64,000 nucleotides of DNA from Caldilineaceae bacterium (GTDB taxonomy: Bacteria > Chloroflexota > Anaerolineae > Caldilineales > Caldilineaceae): positions 1-64,000 of the forward strand of contig JAJEDI010000100.1 in the NCBI GenBank assembly GCA_022821585.1, given 5' to 3'. Positions 35,539 to 45,011 of the stretch are shown in pieces. The position numbers and the translations under genes were made by a program. Every line of letters starts with the position of its first letter. The first letter of the stretch is position 1. Below the pieces are notes generated by a model. The model saw nothing but the letters and a program-made list of their open reading frames with translations. It had not been told where the DNA came from and searched no databases.

Positions 35539-37175
35539 TGGTCCGCCTCGAACATGCGCGCCGACGGTTCCATGATCGGCCACGGCAGCGTTCCCGGCAG
35601 TTCGATCAGTGCGCTCCGATCCGCCTCGAGCGCCTTCGTCACCGCAGGGCCAAGCTGCTCGATCGATTCGACCCGGCATCCGTCCACGCCGAACGCACCC
35701 GCCAGCCCCATGAAATCGGGGTTCACCAGATCAACCTCGTGCGCAGCTCCGTAGCGGGCCTCCTGCTGCGGCCGCAGGACCCCGTATGCCGAATCATTGA
35801 AGACCAAGGTAACAATGGGCAAGCCTAGCTGCACCGCCGCCGCCAGCTCCTGGCAGTTGAACAAAAACCCACCGTCGCCGCAGAGCACAACTACCGGCCG
35901 GTCCGGCCTGGCTGCCTTTGCCCCGATCGCGGCCGGCAGCCCAAAGCCCAGCGTGCAAAACCCCCAAGGGTAAATGTTCGTTCGCGGTTCATAGATATCC
36001 AGTAAGCGACGGCACCAGTACGCGGCAACCGTCAGGTCGCTCACGATGATTGCCTCACGCGGCAGCGCCTTCCGTAGCGTCTGCACAAGCTCAACACCTT
36101 CAGGCGCCCGTTCCTGGCAGTACCTCCAGACCTTCTGCCGAAGCTCTGCGATCCCGGCGGCACTGCCGTTATCCTCCCGACTCGCATCCTGAAGCTGCGC
36201 GTTGATCTGCTGCAGAGCCGCGCGCGCATCCCCCAAAACGCCCACCGTGGCCTGGTAGTTGCGGTCGATCTCTTCAGGGTCGATCTCGATGTGGATAAGA
36301 GACTCCGGCAAGCGCAACCCCCAGCGATCACTTTCCTCCTCCGTGAATCGCGTGCCAACCGCCAGCATAACGTCAGATTCGGCCAGAAATGCCCGCGCGT
36401 GCGGATGTAAAATAGTTGCACCCGCGGCCAGCGGGTGGTCGTCCCGAACCGCGCCCTTTCCCAGCACTGTCGTGAAAATCGGCGCCTGCAACCGCTCGGC
36501 CAGTGCCTGCAGCTCTGCACCCGCCACACTCCCGATCACACCACCGCCCGCCCAGATCACCGGCCGTCGCGCCCCGCCCAATAGCCGCGCTGCCCGCTCC
36601 ACCTGCTCCTGGTCAGGCGTCGCCCGCTCAACCGCAGCTGGCGCCAAGATCGTCACGTCACCGCTCTCGTCCAGCGTATCGCACGGAATCTCCACCGCCA
36701 CCGGTCGCGGCCGTCCGCTCAGCATCTGCGCGAAAGCCTCCCGCATTACCCCGGGAATCTCCGCCACCGTATCCGCTCGCGCCCGCCACTTCGTCACCGG
36801 TGCAAAGCTCCCAAGCTGGTCCTCGCACTCGTGCAGATAACCCTTGCCCAGCCCGATTCCCTCAGCCGGGATCTGGCTGGCAATGCACAGGACCGGCGAG
36901 GAGTCGCTGTAGGCCGTCCCCAGCGACGCCAGCGTATTCAGAGCAGCCGGCCCTGTCGTACTCAGGCAAACGCCAACCTCGCCGCTTGCCCGCGCGTAGC
37001 CGTCGGCCATAAACGCCGCCCCCTGTTCATGCCGGGCAAGAATGTGCCGGATCCCGCCCATCTCCCGCAGCGCGTCGTAAATGCCCAGATTATGCGTCCC
37101 CGGAATGCCGAACACCGTGTCGACACCGTGCGCCTCAAGGGACCGAACGACGGCTTCACCACCGGTCATGCGCAT
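35535..37175 (-). CDS. Thiamine-diphosphate-dependent enzyme (acetolactate synthase large-subunit family)
   Basis: The 546-residue protein has the three-domain ThDP plan. The catalytic glutamate is in ARHEQGAAFMADGYARASG (Glu50). The cofactor-binding block is CGDGGFLFNCQELAAAV followed by LVFNDSAYG. It resembles acetolactate synthase catalytic chains and related 2-oxoacid decarboxylases; no small regulatory subunit is adjacent, which argues against branched-chain amino-acid synthesis. AGGAG lies 10 bases before ATG 37175. It overlaps the next gene by 4 bases, so both are probably made together. Confidence 0.87.
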   Translation of the reverse strand: MRMTGGEAVVRSLEAHGVDTVFGIPGTHNLGIYDALREMGGIRHILARHEQGAAFMADGYARASGEVGVCLSTTGPAALNTLASLGTAYSDSSPVLCIASQIPAEGIGLGKGYLHECEDQLGSFAPVTKWRARADTVAEIPGVMREAFAQMLSGRPRPVAVEIPCDTLDESGDVTILAPAAVERATPDQEQVERAARLLGGARRPVIWAGGGVIGSVAGAELQALAERLQAPIFTTVLGKGAVRDDHPLAAGATILHPHARAFLAESDVMLAVGTRFTEEESDRWGLRLPESLIHIEIDPEEIDRNYQATVGVLGDARAALQQINAQLQDASREDNGSAAGIAELRQKVWRYCQERAPEGVELVQTLRKALPREAIIVSDLTVAAYWCRRLLDIYEPRTNIYPWGFCTLGFGLPAAIGAKAARPDRPVVVLCGDGGFLFNCQELAAAVQLGLPIVTLVFNDSAYGVLRPQQEARYGAAHEVDLVNPDFMGLAGAFGVDGCRVESIEQLGPAVTKALEADRSALIELPGTLPWPIMEPSARMFEADQ

Positions 37176-37272
37176 CGGTCAATTACTCCTGTGAATTCCC
37201 AGCAGAGGATTGTACACGCAAGCTTGCGGTTTCAGTTGGACAGCGTCGAGCAAATGAGTAGCTCTTCGCCGT

Positions 37273-37307
37273 CACTGACCACTGACCACGAACCACTGAC
37301 CACTGCA
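37273..37307. repeat. Seven-base repeat array at a stop codon (CACTGAC type)
   Basis: Five units on the plus strand: CACTGAC, CACTGAC, CACGAAC, CACTGAC, CACTGCA. It ends 1 base before the TAA stop of the MalG gene (37309). Confidence 0.8.
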
Positions 37308-37308
37308 A

Positions 37309-38175
37309 TTAAGCCTTCAGGCCCGTCATCGCAATGCCGCGGATGAAGTAACGCGAGGCAAAGCTGTATATCACCATGACCGGAACAACCGTCAGCATAG
37401 AACCGGCCGCCCACATCTCGTAACGCGTCCACCACAAATTGCGTAGGCCGGCCAGCACCAGCGGTAGCGTCTGGTTATCCTGGCTGTTCAGGACGATGAG
37501 CGGCCACAAAAAACTGTCCCAGTTGAAGAGGTAGACAAAGACTGCAAGCGCCGACATCGGTGACAACGACATCGGCAGCACCAGAGTGAAAAAGATACGC
37601 CACTCGGACGCGCCGTCAATGCGGGCCGCATCGATCAGTTCGAACGGGATGCTTTCCATGAACTGGCGCATCAGGAAGATACCGAATGCCGTATAAAAGC
37701 CGGTTACGATGATGCCGCCCAAATGGTCGGCCAGTCCGAAACTGTTCGCAATCGTGATATACAGCGGAACCATGATCACCGCAAAGGGCACCATCATCGT
37801 CGACAAGATGATGGTGAAAAGTACCTCCTTGCCCACAAAACGATACTTGGAAAAGATGTACCCCATCACCGACGACGTGAAAACGGAAACGACCGTTACC
37901 GACACCGCCGATACGATGCTGTTGCGGAAAGCGGCTACAAAATTCACCCTGCCTAAAATCTCTTCATAGTTGCGCAATGTCCACGTCTCTGGCAGCAGCG
38001 CCCTTGACTCCACAAGCTCCTTGAAAGGCTTGAGTGAAGCAAAGATCATCCAGATGAAGGGGAAGATGGCGACTACGACCATGCCAAGCAGGAAAATCTG
38101 TATGAGACTTTGTGATATCAATATGCGCCTCGGCAGCCGGCGTCGCGCAGGTCGTGCCTCACTTATAACTGCCAT
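37309..38175 (-). CDS. Sugar ABC importer permease (MalG type)
   Basis: This 288-residue permease has six membrane segments, the EAA loop LIDAARIDGASEWRIFFTL and the terminal IAMTGLKA. It follows the MalF gene by 80 bases and serves the tandem SBPs encoded upstream. Confidence 0.93.
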   Translation of the reverse strand: MAVISEARPARRRLPRRILISQSLIQIFLLGMVVVAIFPFIWMIFASLKPFKELVESRALLPETWTLRNYEEILGRVNFVAAFRNSIVSAVSVTVVSVFTSSVMGYIFSKYRFVGKEVLFTIILSTMMVPFAVIMVPLYITIANSFGLADHLGGIIVTGFYTAFGIFLMRQFMESIPFELIDAARIDGASEWRIFFTLVLPMSLSPMSALAVFVYLFNWDSFLWPLIVLNSQDNQTLPLVLAGLRNLWWTRYEMWAAGSMLTVVPVMVIYSFASRYFIRGIAMTGLKA

Positions 38176-38255
38176 TACCGTCTCTCCTCCAATGTTAGGT
38201 CGCCGATTTCCATCGCCAGTGCTCGTTCCAAATGCATGTCACGTGCCGGGGACCG

Positions 38256-39212
38256 CTAGTATGACCACGACGGGCGGATCAACTTGATTTGCAAAACGCT
38301 GATCGCCAGAATGAACGCGAACTGCAGAAGGGACGCGGCCGTGGCCGTGCCGAAGCGGATGTCTAAGAAGGCCTCCTGGTAGATCAACATGTTGTACAGG
38401 TAAGTAGAGTTGCCCGGCCCCCCCTCCGAGCCAAACAAGACCGTGGGAAGCGTAAACTCCTGCAAAGAGCCGATCGCCAGCAGTACGGTAATCAGAAGGA
38501 TCGTATGGCCCATCAGGGGCATGGTTATGCGCCAAAACTGCTGCCACGGATTGGTTCCGTCAACCAGGGCAGCGTCGTACAGTTCCGACGGAATGTTCAT
38601 CATGCCTGCTGTCAGAATGACAACGTAAAAGCCAAGCCCTTTCCAGGTGGCGATGATAACTGCGGTTGGCAGTGCCGATGAGGAGCTGGAAAGCCACTGT
38701 AGTTCGGGCAACCCTACGCTGCTTAACAGCTTGTTCAGTTGCCCCACTTCCGGGTCCATCAACATCTTAAACAGCAAGGAAACTGCTACCAACGAGACAA
38801 CAACCGGAACGAAGATCAGCGCCTGATAGACGTTTCGCCCCCGCCTCACCTTGGACAGGAAGACGGCGATAAGCATGGCCAAAGGCAGATGGAATATGAA
38901 TGAATAAACGGCCCATAAGATCGTATTCTTCACCGAAACCAAAAATAGGGGATGCTGAGAAATCTTGAGGAAGTTACCTATACCCACAAATGGGCTATTG
39001 GCAGGATCCAGCAGCTTATACGCGACCGTCGACATGCGGAATGCCTGAATGATCGGCCAGAAGCTGAATATCCAGTACCAGATCAATAACGGCACAATCA
39101 TTGTGAAGCCAAACCAGAACTGCGGCTTGCGCAGCGTCTTCTTGACAACAAACCAGACGCCCGTCGTTTCAGCCCGGCCCGCGGCCCTGCTCCCATCAAC
39201 AATTGAAGTCAT
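38256..39212 (-). CDS. Sugar ABC importer permease (MalF type)
   Basis: This 318-residue permease has a cytoplasmic N-terminus of about 30 residues, six membrane segments, and the EAA loop LYDAALVDGTNPWQQFWRI. It lies between the GH36 gene and the MalG gene. Confidence 0.93.
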   Translation of the reverse strand: MTSIVDGSRAAGRAETTGVWFVVKKTLRKPQFWFGFTMIVPLLIWYWIFSFWPIIQAFRMSTVAYKLLDPANSPFVGIGNFLKISQHPLFLVSVKNTILWAVYSFIFHLPLAMLIAVFLSKVRRGRNVYQALIFVPVVVSLVAVSLLFKMLMDPEVGQLNKLLSSVGLPELQWLSSSSSALPTAVIIATWKGLGFYVVILTAGMMNIPSELYDAALVDGTNPWQQFWRITMPLMGHTILLITVLLAIGSLQEFTLPTVLFGSEGGPGNSTYLYNMLIYQEAFLDIRFGTATAASLLQFAFILAISVLQIKLIRPSWSY

Positions 39213-39267
39213 GTTCAGGTCCGTTCTCAGTCATGGTTGAGCGTATTTGTCGCCTTCCCAGCCCCAC

Positions 39268-41379
39268 CTAGTCTGCTGCTTCAACGATCAGCAACTCCGA
39301 GGTCAAAGCGGTTTCCAGGCGTGAAGCAATTCCTGTCCGTGTAAGCGTCATTCCGTCGACTTCGCAGCTCTCGGAACTGTTGTCAAAGATCACGCGATAT
39401 AGCCGGCCCGGATCGATCCCCCTGAACCGCAGCAAGTATTCCGGTTCGGCAGGGTCGCTGAGACGAAACAGTCCAGCAATGGCCCGCGTTCGGTCACGCG
39501 ACGCCAGTTCCAGCACGCCCCAGCCTTGCGGCTCGAATCCCTTGACCACCGGCGTATGGTGATAAATGCGGCTGGTCGCATGGATCGGGCGCACGAACTC
39601 CTTGTATATCCGCACGGCATTGCCGATGCGCGCCTGCTGGACCGCGTTGGGCGCGGCGTCCTTGAGATGGAACCAGTTCAGCGATGGATGTACGAACAGT
39701 TGCAGCCGGAACTGGAAATCCAGCTCAGCCGTTCGCTGCCCGGATTGGCCCATGCCCGCCAGCCGGTCCACCCGCTCCGGCGGCAGCGCCATCGACATCC
39801 CATTCGTAATCGAAAAGGCGCGCGGCGCAATCTGCCAGTCGGTTACCCAGGTATGGTCAAAGTAGCGGACCATGCCCACATCTGTCCGTGCGCCGCCGCT
39901 GGCGCAGTTCTGAAAGATTACATTCTTGTGGCGCGCAGAAAGCCGCGCATAAATGCCGTAGACCGCCTCGTAATAGCGCCAATAGGCGTTCTCAATAAAT
40001 CCTGACTGTTCACTGTACCCACCTGGGCCGATGTTGCCGACGTTGTAATCAAGACGGAAGAGGTCCAACTCGTGCTCCACGATCAGCCGGTCGATCTCGC
40101 TCTCCATCCATTCGGCCACGTCAGGCCTTGTGAGATCAATCATCCCGCCCAGCCCGCCCTCGTCACCGTAAGGCGTGGCCAGCCACTCAGGACGCTCCCT
40201 GGCAATTCTGCTTTCAGGCCCGACCCGCTCCCCGTCCATCCACAGTCCGAACTTCATGCCCTTGCCGTGCACATAGTCACGAAACGGCTTCAGGCCCCCC
40301 GGAAAACGCTCAAGACTTACCTGCCAGTCGCCCACCGTCGCATGCCAGCTGCCATGCGGCGGCGTGTACCAACTCGCATCGATCAGAAAGACCTCCGCGC
40401 CCGCGTCAGCGCAGGCGTCGATCTCGGAAAAAATGAGCTCAGGCGTAAGCTCCTGCTCTGGCCCGATGCCGCTCACGACCAGCCCGGCATGTTCGGGATT
40501 CTGTGGCGGGATGACGCTTGTCCGCAAGTGGTCATGCAGCGCCTGAATGCAGTCGTCGAAATCTCCGATCACGACGCCGAGGTGCATTTCCGGTGTGGTA
40601 ACCGTCTCGCCCGGCGCAATGACCCGCAACGGTGCTGGTCCGTCAGGTCCGGCACGAAACCAGAGCCGCGACCCCTCCCGACTATCCCCGTCGTCCACGT
40701 CAAACTCGAAAGCATACCCTCCCGACCATGCCAGCGTCCCCACGAACTGCTCGCCGCCCTGGTGATTGCGCACAACAAAGAAAGGATGTCTGTGGCGGCC
40801 CCGCCGGTAACGGCCGTCAATCCTGTAGCCCGCCCGCGGCAGCGCCCGCCAGTCGAAGTCGCCCTCATTGCCCCAGTGGGTATCGATAAAGTAACCCACC
40901 GAGTACGGAGACGCCTCATCATCGATGTCATACGCACACGTCTGCAGCACACCGCTCCACGGGAAAGCTGCCGAAAGCGCAGCCGGTTGCTCTGAGCAGT
41001 TCTCGATCTCCAGCCAGCGCGTCAGGACCGGCGTGCCGTCCAGAAGCGTGTGAATACGCACGACCACTGGACGAACCGTGTGCCGCAGTTCCAGTACCGC
41101 CTTCAACCCATCCTCTTCTTCAGTCTGCGAAAAGTCGCCCCATTCCCAGTGCGATCGCAGAAGCTGCCCATCCACTTCCACCCAGAACGCCTGCGGCGCC
41201 GGATGCGAAGCCGCGTCGAATCGTTCCGGTTCGGGATTCGTGTACCCCGAACCGTTCCAACCCCGCCCCACCAACTGCCCCTGGCTCAATGATTCCTGGT
41301 AGGCGGCCAGTCCAGACCGGTATGAAATCGTGGGATCCGGGTCGTTGGAAAGAAAGATATCAGCGAAAGTCTCTATCAT
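39268..41379 (-). CDS. GH36-type alpha-galactosidase
   Basis: The 703-residue protein has the GH36/clan-D layout: an N-terminal beta domain to about residue 290, then a TIM barrel. The barrel carries EVFLIDASWYTPP, MKFGLWMDGERVGP, the nucleophile Asp444 in LFRLDYNVGN and the acid/base Asp500 in NCASGGARTDVGM. A C-terminal beta domain follows. There is no signal peptide, so it should hydrolyse alpha-galactosides after uptake by the adjacent SBP/MalF/MalG importer. It does not keep the exact KWD nucleophile motif, so related specificities such as alpha-N-acetylgalactosaminidase cannot be excluded. Confidence 0.88.
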   Translation of the reverse strand: MIETFADIFLSNDPDPTISYRSGLAAYQESLSQGQLVGRGWNGSGYTNPEPERFDAASHPAPQAFWVEVDGQLLRSHWEWGDFSQTEEEDGLKAVLELRHTVRPVVVRIHTLLDGTPVLTRWLEIENCSEQPAALSAAFPWSGVLQTCAYDIDDEASPYSVGYFIDTHWGNEGDFDWRALPRAGYRIDGRYRRGRHRHPFFVVRNHQGGEQFVGTLAWSGGYAFEFDVDDGDSREGSRLWFRAGPDGPAPLRVIAPGETVTTPEMHLGVVIGDFDDCIQALHDHLRTSVIPPQNPEHAGLVVSGIGPEQELTPELIFSEIDACADAGAEVFLIDASWYTPPHGSWHATVGDWQVSLERFPGGLKPFRDYVHGKGMKFGLWMDGERVGPESRIARERPEWLATPYGDEGGLGGMIDLTRPDVAEWMESEIDRLIVEHELDLFRLDYNVGNIGPGGYSEQSGFIENAYWRYYEAVYGIYARLSARHKNVIFQNCASGGARTDVGMVRYFDHTWVTDWQIAPRAFSITNGMSMALPPERVDRLAGMGQSGQRTAELDFQFRLQLFVHPSLNWFHLKDAAPNAVQQARIGNAVRIYKEFVRPIHATSRIYHHTPVVKGFEPQGWGVLELASRDRTRAIAGLFRLSDPAEPEYLLRFRGIDPGRLYRVIFDNSSESCEVDGMTLTRTGIASRLETALTSELLIVEAAD

Positions 41380-41465
41380 AGCCCGACCTGAATTCGAGGA
41401 GCGTTACGATTGTAAAGTCCGGGGTGAGAAGCGAAAAGCAAGAGTCGGAGGCACTACGCCCCCAA

Positions 41466-41500
41466 CTCTCACTCCTCACTCCTATTCACTCTCTCCTCGA
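41466..41500. repeat. Seven-base repeat array at the 3' end of SBP gene A
   Basis: Units on the plus strand: CTCTCAC, TCCTCAC, TCCTATT, CACTCTC, TCCTCGA. It ends 2 bases before the TAG stop of the SBP gene at 41503. Confidence 0.65.
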
Positions 41501-41502
41501 AT

Positions 41503-42900
41503 CTAAGGTTCCATTCCCAACTCGCGGACGTCACTGACCCATTCCTCGTACTGTGCTTCGCACCGAGACTGAATCATCGCTACCGCTTCCTCGCTGCCGA
41601 TATTGCCCTGCCGTACTTCCGAGCACCCTTCACCTATGGCCGCGCCAATTTCGCCGATCGAGCCGAAACCCACACCCTCGAAAGTGGTCTGCGGCAGCAG
41701 GTGCTCCTGCAGAACTTTCGTCAGCTTTACCAGCGGACCATCCGGGTCGTTATCCACGAAATGGTCATAACTGCCGACCAGGCCCTTCCATGCAGTGTTC
41801 GGCTGTCCGCCGTAGATCATGGCGTATGACGTCTGTCCTTCATCCGTCACCAGCATGCGCAGGAACTCGATCGCCATATCGGGATTCTTCGCCTGCTTTA
41901 GCGAGATGAATCCCCATCCGCCTTCACCACAGAACATCGGCGCCTCACCTTCATGGATCATCGGTGCGCCTGCCATCCGGTAGGTATAGCCCAGGTCCCA
42001 GGCAATCGGCATTGAAGGCGTGCCGTTGCCGCGCGCCAGCGCCACCTTGCCGGCCAGTGCAGCATCGACGTGGTTCTGGTCCAACTGCGTCTCGATGCCC
42101 AATTCTACCGGTCCCTCAACAAACAGCCTCATCGCCTCCATACCCTCTTCGGTATTGATGTTGAACTGCTTGTTCTCAAGATCCCACCAGTCCATGCCCT
42201 TGGGGTTCAGCAGCGTGCGCAGGATGCCGAGATAGCTCATATCATCCCAGCCCTGGCTGCTCAGGCCCCACTTGGTCACTTTGCCGTCCTCTTCGACCTG
42301 CAAGGCCTTCCCCAGCTCCCACATGCTTTCGTAGCTCTCGAAGTAGACCTCACCGTTCAGCGGCGGATACTGGTCATCTAGCCCCAGCGCAATCACATCC
42401 TCGCTCGGCACATTGACCATGTTGCCCACGCCGTTACACTCGGTCGGCACGCCCCAGATCTCGCCCTGCCACATGTAGGCGCCGATCGCGTCGCCCACAA
42501 AGTCCTCGTCAGGATCGACATCCATGTGGTTGTAGACCTGCTCCGTGCACGGGACCAGGGCCTGGTGCAGGTGTAGGCTCGTCAACTGTTCACCCATAAT
42601 GCAGGCCACGTCAGGCTGCGTTCCCGCCGCCAACGCTGCAATCACCTTGGGCGGGATCGGCCAGGCCTGCGGCTGTACCTCAAACGTCCCCCCGCCCTGC
42701 GACGCGAACAGATCGGAAAGCCGCTGGTACGCCTCAACATGCGGGTCGTACTGCAGGCCCCACATCACACCCTGACGCTGTTCCTTCGGCACGGCTGCAC
42801 CGCCGCCCGCCATCTCCGTACCCGGCGCAACACACGCAGCTAGAAGACCGACTCCCGCCGCCCCCGCCGAGACTTTCAGAAAATCTCTTCGACTGTGCAT
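41503..42900 (-). CDS. Tat-exported lipoprotein sugar-binding protein (tandem copy A)
   Basis: The 465-residue SBP_bac_1 protein starts MHSRRDFLKVSAGAAGVGLL and has AACVAP as lipobox. Its mature part is nearly superimposable on copy B upstream; for example the stretch from PQAWPIPPKVIAALAAGTQP to LVPCTEQVYNHM is identical between them. Differences cluster around residues 280-320 and 360-390, which may alter ligand choice. The two genes are separated by 114 bases. It is followed by the GH36 gene. Confidence 0.93.
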   Translation of the reverse strand: MHSRRDFLKVSAGAAGVGLLAACVAPGTEMAGGGAAVPKEQRQGVMWGLQYDPHVEAYQRLSDLFASQGGGTFEVQPQAWPIPPKVIAALAAGTQPDVACIMGEQLTSLHLHQALVPCTEQVYNHMDVDPDEDFVGDAIGAYMWQGEIWGVPTECNGVGNMVNVPSEDVIALGLDDQYPPLNGEVYFESYESMWELGKALQVEEDGKVTKWGLSSQGWDDMSYLGILRTLLNPKGMDWWDLENKQFNINTEEGMEAMRLFVEGPVELGIETQLDQNHVDAALAGKVALARGNGTPSMPIAWDLGYTYRMAGAPMIHEGEAPMFCGEGGWGFISLKQAKNPDMAIEFLRMLVTDEGQTSYAMIYGGQPNTAWKGLVGSYDHFVDNDPDGPLVKLTKVLQEHLLPQTTFEGVGFGSIGEIGAAIGEGCSEVRQGNIGSEEAVAMIQSRCEAQYEEWVSDVRELGMEP

Positions 42901-42965
42901 CTTTCCCTCCTCTTTTAAGGGTCATTGACCAGATGAGATAGAAACACTCACAGACTGAAGATAAG

Positions 42966-43003
42966 GAGCGGAGAGCAAGAGGTGTTCTCTCTCCTCTCCG
43001 CTC
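42966..43003 (-). promoter_or_regulatory. Intercistronic hairpin between the tandem SBP genes
   Basis: GAGCGGAGAG (42966-42975) pairs with CTCTCCGCTC (42994-43003), a 10-bp stem with an 18-base loop. The right arm is made of 7-base repeat units. Confidence 0.6.
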
Positions 43004-43015
43004 TCTCCTCGCCCC
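42988..43015. repeat. Seven-base repeat array at the 3' end of SBP gene B
   Basis: Units on the plus strand: TCTCTCC, TCTCCGC, TCTCTCC, TCGCCCC, touching the TAG stop of the gene ending at 43015. Confidence 0.65.
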
Positions 43016-44421
43016 TACGGTTCCAGGCCCAATTCGCGCACGTCGCTCACATACTCCTGGTACTGAGCCTCGCAGCGCGTCTGGATCAACTCAACTGCCT
43101 CCTCGCTGCCGATGTTCCCCTGCCGCACTTCGGAAGCGCCTTCCGTAATTGCGGAACCGATTTCGGCAATCGAGCCGAATCCCACGCCCTCGAAAGTCGT
43201 TAGTGGCTGCAGATGCTCCTGCAGGATCCTTGCCATACCCACCTGAGGACCGTCAGGATCCGGGTGGGTGAAGTGATCGTAAACGCCGACCAAATCCTTC
43301 CAGGATGTATGGACTGCGCCGCCGTAGATCTTCGCGTATTCAAGCTGCCCTTCGTGCGTCACCAACATGCGCAGGAACTCGATTGCCATGTCGGGGTTAT
43401 GCGACTGCTTCAGCGAGATGAAGCCCCATCCGCCCTCTCCGGCGAACAGCGGCAGCTCGCCTTCAAAGACCATCGGCGCTCCGCACATTACGTACGTGTA
43501 GCCCAGTTCCCAGGACATCGGTAGCGATGGCGTGCCGTTGCCTCGTGCCAGCGCCACCTTGCCGGCCAGGGCCGCGTCGACATGCGACTGGTCCAGTTGG
43601 GTCTCGATACCCATCTCCACCGGTGTCTCGACGTAGAGACGCATCGCCTCCATGCCCTCTTCCGTATTGATGTTGAACTGCTTATTCTCCAGGTCCCACC
43701 AGTCCATGCCCTTCTTGTCAAGCAGGGTCCGCAGGATGCCGAGATAGCTCATATCGTCCCAGCCCTGGCTGCTCAGCCCCCACTTGGTTACCTTGCCGTC
43801 CTCTTCGACCTGCAACGCCTGCGCCAACTCCCACATGCTGGGATAGCTCTCGAAGAAAACTTCCCCGTTCAGCGGCGGATACTGGTCCTCCAACCCAAGG
43901 GCAATCACATCTTCGCTGGGAACGTTCACCATGTTGCCGACGCCGTTGGCCTCGGTCGGCACGCCCCAGATCTCGCCCTGCCACGTGTAGGCGCCGATCG
44001 CGTCACCCACAAAGGACTCGTCTGGGTCGACACCCATGTGGTTGTAAACCTGCTCCGTGCAGGGGACCAGCGCCTGGTGCAGATGCAAGCTCGTCAGCTG
44101 TTCGCCCATGATACAGGCTACGTCCGGCTGTGTCCCTGCCGCCAGCGCGGCAATCACCTTGGGCGGAATCGGCCAGGCCTGCGGCTGCACTTCGTACGTC
44201 CCGCCGCCCTGTGATTCGAACAAATCAGCAAGACGCTGGTACGCTTCTACGTGCGGGTCATACTGCAATCCCCACAACACGCCCTGCCGCTGATCGCTGG
44301 GTATCGCCGCCTCCCCGCCTGCCGGTGCCATCGGCGCCGCGCACGCAGCCAGCAGGCCAACGCCCGCCGCGCCCGCTGTCGTCCTCAATACTTCTCTGCG
44401 ACTGTACAACTTTCTGGACAT
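43015..44421 (-). CDS. Tat-exported lipoprotein sugar-binding protein (tandem copy B)
   Basis: This 468-residue SBP_bac_1 protein starts MSRKLYSRREVLRTTAGAAG with AACAAP as lipobox, after CAGGAGGGA. It is a close paralogue of copy A. It is the first gene of the 44421-33242 operon, so it should be the most highly expressed copy. Both copies share one MalF/MalG pair and no ATPase. Confidence 0.93.
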   Translation of the reverse strand: MSRKLYSRREVLRTTAGAAGVGLLAACAAPMAPAGGEAAIPSDQRQGVLWGLQYDPHVEAYQRLADLFESQGGGTYEVQPQAWPIPPKVIAALAAGTQPDVACIMGEQLTSLHLHQALVPCTEQVYNHMGVDPDESFVGDAIGAYTWQGEIWGVPTEANGVGNMVNVPSEDVIALGLEDQYPPLNGEVFFESYPSMWELAQALQVEEDGKVTKWGLSSQGWDDMSYLGILRTLLDKKGMDWWDLENKQFNINTEEGMEAMRLYVETPVEMGIETQLDQSHVDAALAGKVALARGNGTPSLPMSWELGYTYVMCGAPMVFEGELPLFAGEGGWGFISLKQSHNPDMAIEFLRMLVTHEGQLEYAKIYGGAVHTSWKDLVGVYDHFTHPDPDGPQVGMARILQEHLQPLTTFEGVGFGSIAEIGSAITEGASEVRQGNIGSEEAVELIQTRCEAQYQEYVSDVRELGLEP

Positions 44422-45011
44422 CTTGTCCCTCCTGAAAAATAGTGAGTTTGAACACAGTTGTTGCGTTCGAATGAGGAGATATTTATCGCAATTGCGGCCA
44501 TGTACAATGCAGCCAAATTACTGGCATGGCTGTAACTGCACCGGCCGCGATTGGGTTTGCGTTCCAAAGCGTCGCAGTTTGGCCTGAGAGGCATTCGACG
44601 AAAACTAGGCAATGTTCAATTCAGAACGGTGACCAGTGTTTGAGGCCTACAGCAAGCACTACAGCCGGCTCCGGTGACGGCTGCCCCGGTTCGTTATTTA
44701 TTCATGTACTACCGAGCATGGATGGATAAATCGTGAATTGACGTGTCTGGCCGATGTACTATACAATCGTTCCTGATTGTCGCCAACTACCGTAAAATTG
44801 CGTTACATCGACCCCGGAATGGCGGCGCTGCTATCTTATCACCGTCGTCAGCAATATCACAACAACAGGAAATCTGGTCGGTTGCCGCCGGGGGCGTTGC
44901 CCTCGCCCTCCTGATCCACCAGTTGGCCCAGTATCGCCAAGTGTAACCGGTGACATCTCAGGGCGTGGGAGGCGACCTATTGCTGACACGAAAAAAACCA
45001 GGAGGGAATCC
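44422..45011. other. Divergent promoter region
   Basis: The region separates the minus-strand GH36 operon from the plus-strand orphan SBP. A plus-strand promoter is proposed at 44738-44767. For the minus-strand gene no convincing -35/-10 pair was found, although the AT-rich GATAAATAT near 44468-44480 could be part of one. No reading frame looks real. Confidence 0.5.
44738..44767 (+). promoter_or_regulatory. Putative sigma-70 promoter of the orphan SBP gene
   Basis: TTGACG (44738-44743) and TACAAT (44762-44767) are 18 bases apart; TATACA one register earlier is an alternative -10. The leader to ATG 45012 would be about 240 bases. Confidence 0.5.

Noticed and set aside
35535-37175. Identification as branched-chain acetolactate synthase (ilvB) or inositol IolD
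   Set aside because: No regulatory subunit or branched-chain genes are adjacent, and no other iol genes are present; only the enzyme family can be supported.
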